This document shows, piece after piece, positions 48,488 to 52,141 of a stretch of DNA of 52,141 nucleotides. The notes beneath the pieces are model-generated. The model did not search any database. It was given only the letters and a program-made list of their open reading frames with translations, and was not told the DNA's origin. Source of the stretch: DATBFX01 sp034667245 (lineage in GTDB: Bacteria; Chloroflexota; Chloroflexia; Thermomicrobiales; UBA6265); contig JAXDKI010000175.1 in the NCBI GenBank assembly GCA_034667245.1, positions 1-52,141 of the forward strand, given 5' to 3'. Numbering within the stretch: the stretch's first letter is position 1; each line of letters starts with the position of its first letter. A program made the position numbers and the translations under genes.

Positions 48488-49917
48488 GACGGCGGCGCGC
48501 CGTCGCCGATCCCGTCCGTGTACGCCGCGCCGACCGCATCGCGCACGTACCCGTCGCGCGCGTCGAGCACCGGCAGCGCGACCGACTCGCCGAGCCCGAT
48601 GCCGAAGTAGGTAATCCCCTCCTTCGCCATCCGGTCCGGGTCGTGGATGTTCCGTCCGTCGAAGACGACCGGACGCTTCAGCGTCGCCTTCACGACCGCC
48701 CAATCGGGACTGCGGAACGCCCGCCATTCGGTGCAGATCACCAGCGCCTCCGCCCCCTCCAGCGCCTCATCTTCGGTCTCGCAGAGGACGAGGCTGCCCG
48801 CCGCGACCCGATCCGGGTAGTGGCGCCTCGCCTCGCCCATCGCTTCCGGGTCGAAGGCCCGCACCCGCGCCCCGACTTCCCAGAGCGCCTCGATCAGCGC
48901 CCGGCTCGGCGCGTCGCGCATGTCGTCAGTGTTGGGCTTGAATGAAAGCCCCCAGACTGCCAACGTCTTTCCGGTCAGCTTGCCCCCGAAGTGCCCCCAG
49001 ACCTTCTGGAAGAGCACCCGCTTCTGCCGCTCATTGACGTCCTCGACGGCACGCAGCAGCTGCGCGTCGTAGCCGACGCCGGCCGCGACCCGCTCCAGCG
49101 AGCGAACGTCCTTCGGGAAGCAGCTTCCGCCATACCCGCAGCCGGGGTAGATGAACGAATAACCGATCCGCGGATCGGACCCGATGCCGACGCGGACGCT
49201 TTCGATGTCGACCCCGACCCGTTCGGCGATGTTCGCCAACTCGTTCATGAAGCTGATCTTCGTGGCGAGCATCGCGTTCGCCGCGTACTTGGTGAACTCG
49301 CTCGACCGCACGTCCATCACCATCAACCGGCTGTGGTTGCGGTTGAACGGCGCGTAGAGTTCGCGCATCACCTCGATCGCGCGCGGGCTGTCGGAGCCAA
49401 CGACAATGCGGTCCGGCTTCATGAAGTCGTCGATCGCCGCCCCCTCTTTGAGGAACTCGGGGTTGGAGACGACCTCGAACGGGATCGCGACCCCGCGCGC
49501 CGCGAGCGCCCGGCCGACGATCGCGCGGACCCGGTCCGACGTCCCGACCGGCACCGTCGACTTGGTGACGACGGTCTTCGGTTCCGTCATCAACTCGCCG
49601 ATGGTCCGCGCGACGGACTCGACGGCGCGGAGATCGGAGCTCCCGTCCGGCAGCGGCGGCGTGCCGACGCAGATGAACACGACCTCGCCGTGCGCCACTC
49701 CGACGGCCGGATCGGTCGAGAACGCCAACCGGCCCGCGCGCCGGTTGCGCCCGACCATCTCGGCCAGACCCGGTTCGTAGATCGGGACCTCGCCGGCATT
49801 CAACCGGTCGATCCGGTCGCGGTCGATGTCGACGCACAGGACGTCGTTCCCGACGTCGGCGAAGCACGTACCGGTCACGAGTCCAACGTAGCCAGTGCCA
49901 AATACGGTAACGTGCAA
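48484..49917 (-). CDS. UDP-glucose 6-dehydrogenase
   Basis: Cytosolic NAD-dependent enzyme oxidising UDP-glucose twice to UDP-glucuronate; 477 residues. N-terminal Rossmann fold VTVFGTGYVGLVTGTCFADV, VFICVGTPPLPDGSSDL, TKSTVPVGT, SNPEFLKEGAAIDDFMKPDR, the central helix EFTKYAANAMLATKISFMNE and the catalytic cysteine C266 in PGCGYGGSCFPKD are all present, with a C-terminal UDP-binding domain (WGLSFKPNTDDMRDAPS). It starts at TTG 49917 with AGGGGG about 5 bases upstream. The last 45 residues extend past the usual end. It is translationally coupled to the epimerase downstream. Palindromic element 3 lies just upstream. Confidence 0.94.
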   Translation of the reverse strand: MHVTVFGTGYVGLVTGTCFADVGNDVLCVDIDRDRIDRLNAGEVPIYEPGLAEMVGRNRRAGRLAFSTDPAVGVAHGEVVFICVGTPPLPDGSSDLRAVESVARTIGELMTEPKTVVTKSTVPVGTSDRVRAIVGRALAARGVAIPFEVVSNPEFLKEGAAIDDFMKPDRIVVGSDSPRAIEVMRELYAPFNRNHSRLMVMDVRSSEFTKYAANAMLATKISFMNELANIAERVGVDIESVRVGIGSDPRIGYSFIYPGCGYGGSCFPKDVRSLERVAAGVGYDAQLLRAVEDVNERQKRVLFQKVWGHFGGKLTGKTLAVWGLSFKPNTDDMRDAPSRALIEALWEVGARVRAFDPEAMGEARRHYPDRVAAGSLVLCETEDEALEGAEALVICTEWRAFRSPDWAVVKATLKRPVVFDGRNIHDPDRMAKEGITYFGIGLGESVALPVLDARDGYVRDAVGAAYTDGIGDGAPPS

Positions 49918-49933
49918 TCCAACCCCCTAGGAG

Positions 49934-50052
49934 AGTCGTCGGTCGTTCGTCGTCACACTAAGGACTCGGGTATTCATTGTCCTCATTGTTTGATCGCCCC
50001 CGACGTCCATCCGGCACCAGAGCTAACCGCTGACGACGAACGACCGACGACT
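49934..50052. repeat. GTCG-heptad palindromic element 3 (about 120 bp)
   Basis: Arms 49934-49955 and 50031-50052 are perfect 22-bp inverted copies built of AGTCG-TCGGTCG-TTCGTCG-TCA. The 75-base interior differs from elements 1 and 2, apart from a weak AGGAC...GTCCT pairing. It occupies most of the gap between two same-strand epimerase/dehydrogenase genes and ends 17 bases before the TTG start of the dehydrogenase. Confidence 0.85.
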
Positions 50053-50063
50053 GGTAACTCACG

Positions 50064-51008
50064 TCACGCCGCCCCGGCCAGGGCCGCCGGAGCCAGCGCC
50101 TCGACGGTGCGCGCTAGGCCCAGCTCAAAAGGTACCAGGATTTCAAATCCAAGCGCCGCCGCCGCTGCCGAAACGTCGGCCGCCGAGTGGCGTACGTCAC
50201 CAACACGAGCCGGCAAGTAGATCGGCTGGGCGGGAACGCCCATGATTCCGATCAGCGACCCGAGCAATCGGTTCAACGACACCGAGCGGCCCGACGCGAT
50301 GTTGAAGACCTTGCCGGGCGCATCCGGTGACTGGGCGGCGAGCAGGTTAGCCTGAACCACGTCGTCGACGTAGACGAAGTCGCGCGTCTGCTCGCCGTCC
50401 CCGTAGATCACCGGGGGCTCGCCGTCGAGGAGCGCCTTGACGAAGCGCGGGATCACCGGCGCGTAGGCCGAAGCCGGGTCCTGGCGGGGCCCGAAGACGT
50501 TGAAGTAGCGCAGCGCCACTGCCTCGACCTCGAAGGCCCTGGTAAATACCTGGCAGAGGTGCTCGCCCGCGATCTTCGAGCTGGCGTACGGCGACAGCGC
50601 CGCGATCCCCATCCTCTCCGTCTTCGGCAGACCCGGTGCGTCGCCGTAGACGGCGCAGGACGAAGCGAAGACCACCCGGCGCACTCCCGCCTCGCGCGCC
50701 GCTTGGAGCACGTTGACCGTCCCCAGCACGTTGGCCTCATAGCAGGCGGCCGGGTCGGCCATCGACCGGGGCACCGATGGGTCTGCCGCCTGGTGGAACA
50801 CCACCTCGACACCCGCCATTGCCTTCCGCACCGCCGCCATATCGCGGAGATCGCCCTTGACCAGCTCGGCCTTGAACGCCAGCGGCGCGAGATTCTCCAT
50901 CTTCCCGGTCGAGAAGTTGTCGAAAACCCGCACCGCCTCCCCTCGCTCGACCAGACGAGCAGCCAGATGCGACCCAATGAATCCAGCGCCACCGGTAACG
51001 AGATACAT
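50064..51008 (-). CDS. NAD-dependent epimerase/dehydratase (UDP-glucose/GlcNAc 4-epimerase-like)
   Basis: Cytosolic extended SDR of 314 residues. TGGAGFIGSHLAARLVERGE binds NAD, HQAADPSVPRSMADPAACYE and NVLGTVNVLQAAREAGVRR follow, the catalytic S is in FASSCAVYG and Y/K in SPYASSKIAGE, and RYFNVFGPRQDPASAYAPVI is the WbpP/GalE-like substrate loop. It probably epimerises a UDP-hexose or UDP-HexNAc for polysaccharide synthesis. The ATG at 51008 or the GTG at 51011 can serve as start behind GGAGG. It sits between palindromic elements 3 and 4, in line with the neighbouring nucleotide-sugar genes. Confidence 0.88.
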   Translation of the reverse strand: MYLVTGGAGFIGSHLAARLVERGEAVRVFDNFSTGKMENLAPLAFKAELVKGDLRDMAAVRKAMAGVEVVFHQAADPSVPRSMADPAACYEANVLGTVNVLQAAREAGVRRVVFASSCAVYGDAPGLPKTERMGIAALSPYASSKIAGEHLCQVFTRAFEVEAVALRYFNVFGPRQDPASAYAPVIPRFVKALLDGEPPVIYGDGEQTRDFVYVDDVVQANLLAAQSPDAPGKVFNIASGRSVSLNRLLGSLIGIMGVPAQPIYLPARVGDVRHSAADVSAAAAALGFEILVPFELGLARTVEALAPAALAGAA

Positions 51009-51037
51009 CACGCATGCCCTCCGAAGCGGCAGAGAAT

Positions 51038-51176
51038 GAGTCGTCGGTCGTCAGTCGCCAGTCGCCAGTCGCCAGCGATTGGACTTCGGTGCCGGTCGCG
51101 ACCGCCGGGGGCGATTGGCACAACGAGGACGACGAGTACCCAGGATCGTGATTTAACGACTGACGACTGGCGACTC
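51038..51176. repeat. GTCG-heptad palindromic element 4 (139 bp)
   Basis: Left arm begins GAGTCG-TCGGTCG-TCAGTCG and continues with CCAGTCG units to about 51075. Right arm 51158-51176 is the reverse complement of GAGTCG-CCAGTCG-TCAGTC. They pair at 17 of 19 positions. The interior is unrelated to the other elements. It fills the gap between two same-strand epimerase genes. Confidence 0.8.
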
Positions 51177-51186
51177 CGCAACTCGA

Positions 51187-52141
51187 TCAGTCCGCCACCA
51201 TTGCCAACGGGCGTTCAAGCTGACCGATGGTCGCGCGGATACCCGCTTCGAGCGGTGTGTCAGGGGAGAATCCGACCAGACCGCGTAGCTTGGCGGCGTT
51301 CGGCACGCGCCGGCGCATGTCGGCGAACCCCTGGGGGTAGACGTCGCGGTAATCGACGTGTTCGATCGCCGAATCGCTGTGGGTCGCTTCCAGGACCAGC
51401 TCGGCGAGGCGGTGGATCGTTACCTCGCGCTCGTTGCCGATGTTGACCGACTCCCCGAACGCGGCCGGCGTCCGCATCAGTGCCAGCACCGCGTCGACCG
51501 CGTCGTGGACGAAGGTGAAGCAACGCGACTGCTCGCCGTCGCCGAAGATCGTGATCGGCTCGCCGCGCAGCGCCTGGCCGATGAAGCGCGGGATGACCAT
51601 GCCGTACGATCCGGTCTGACGGGGTCCGTAGGTGTTGAAGAACCGACCGATCACGACCGGCAGCCCGTGCTCGCGCGAGTAGGCCAGCGCAAGGAACTCG
51701 TCGAGCGACTTCCCGACGGCGTAGAGCCAGCGCGTCGTCTCCAGCGGACCAACGATGCTGTCGTCGAGCTCGGTCAGCCCGCTCTTCTCGTTTTTGCCGT
51801 AGATCTCGGACGTCGAGGCGAGGAACGTCTTGACGCCGTAGCGGTGCGCGGCACGCAGTACCGCCGCCGTTCCATCAACGTTGGTGGCGATCGAAGACAG
51901 CGGCTGCTCCAAGATGCGCCGGACGCCAACCGCCGCTGCCAGGTGATAGACCGTATCTGCCCCACGCACCAGATTGGCGACCAACCTGGCGTCGAGCACC
52001 GATCCCTCGACGAAGCGAAACGACGGCGACGACACCAGATGCTCGATATTCGTCCGCGACCCGGTGCTGAGGTCGTCGAGCACCACCACTCGCTCGCCCT
52101 CCCGCACCAACCGATCCGCCAGATGCGACCCGATAAACCCA
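51187..52141 (-). CDS. NAD-dependent epimerase/dehydratase (UDP-xylose synthase/epimerase-like), 5' end outside window
   Basis: The frame is open to the window edge; its first visible residues GFIGSHLADRLVREGERVVV are the NAD-binding loop, so only a few N-terminal residues are missing. HLAAAVGVRRILEQPLSSIA, FLASTSEIYGKNEKSGLTEL, the catalytic Y replaced in context by WLYAVGKSLDE (Y-x(3)-K), and RFFNTYGPRQTGSYGMVIPR resemble the UDP-glucuronate decarboxylase/UDP-sugar epimerase branch. With a UDP-glucuronate-forming enzyme in the cluster, decarboxylation to UDP-xylose is possible, but simple epimerase activity is as likely. About 318 residues are visible. Confidence 0.85.
   Translation of the reverse strand, partial: GFIGSHLADRLVREGERVVVLDDLSTGSRTNIEHLVSSPSFRFVEGSVLDARLVANLVRGADTVYHLAAAVGVRRILEQPLSSIATNVDGTAAVLRAAHRYGVKTFLASTSEIYGKNEKSGLTELDDSIVGPLETTRWLYAVGKSLDEFLALAYSREHGLPVVIGRFFNTYGPRQTGSYGMVIPRFIGQALRGEPITIFGDGEQSRCFTFVHDAVDAVLALMRTPAAFGESVNIGNEREVTIHRLAELVLEATHSDSAIEHVDYRDVYPQGFADMRRRVPNAAKLRGLVGFSPDTPLEAGIRATIGQLERPLAMVAD

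Overview
The window looks like chromosomal DNA from a GC-rich, probably Gram-positive-like member of the Chloroflexota, most likely class Thermomicrobia or a relative. That placement is inference from very high GC, frequent GTG/TTG starts behind strong GGAGG sites, Tat-type signals on solute-binding proteins, DUF4389/DUF3352/DUF5647/BKACE families and a LAL-type LuxR regulator. I see no rRNA, tRNA, CRISPR array, phage or transposase gene.

Layout. 1-6606 (minus): a RidA-family fragment, a frameshifted DUF5647-like gene, an M29 aminopeptidase, a tandem DUF4389 membrane protein, a Cys/Met-metabolism PLP enzyme, a DUF3352 secreted protein and an aspartoacylase-like M14 hydrolase. 6949-10711: a secreted lytic transglycosylase, a BKACE (DUF849) enzyme, a VOC/PhnB-like protein, a Tat-exported cysteine-rich protein (minus) and a GNAT acetyltransferase. 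10913-16045 (plus): a family-5 solute-binding protein, a galactonate-dehydratase-like enolase-superfamily enzyme and two Dpp-type permeases. 16246-26996: a serine hydrolase, a LarA-like protein, a 1004-residue LAL/LuxR regulator, a Tat-secreted protein of unknown function, a response regulator with a MEDS-PAS histidine kinase, and a class V aminotransferase.

27259-31108 (minus) is a second DppB-DppC-binding-protein set. 31444-38524 (plus) is a sugar ABC importer (binding protein plus MalF/MalG-type permeases) followed by a TIM-barrel isomerase, a 2-hydroxyacid dehydrogenase, a luciferase-like monooxygenase and an SDR, probably one uptake and catabolism operon. 38525-39829 (minus) encodes an unusual fusion of an XRE DNA-binding domain to a GalU-like domain whose catalytic loop is degenerate. 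40021-43653 (minus) is a third Dpp-type set, preceded by a broken FadR/GntR regulator gene. 44689-47403 is pyruvate phosphate dikinase. 47477-52141 (minus) is a nucleotide-sugar cluster: UDP-glucuronate 4-epimerase, UDP-glucose dehydrogenase and two further NAD-dependent epimerases, fitting capsule or exopolysaccharide synthesis.

Two things stand out. First, several intergenic gaps carry 108-139-bp palindromic elements whose arms are 7-bp tandem repeats around a GTCG core, with GAGTCG...CGACTC ends; other gaps carry 7- or 8-bp arrays of different sequence. Second, the XRE-GalU fusion looks like a transcription factor that senses a sugar phosphate or nucleotide sugar through a dead nucleotidyltransferase. 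All four ABC importers lack an ATPase gene in the window, and strong hairpins follow the Dpp-type binding-protein genes.
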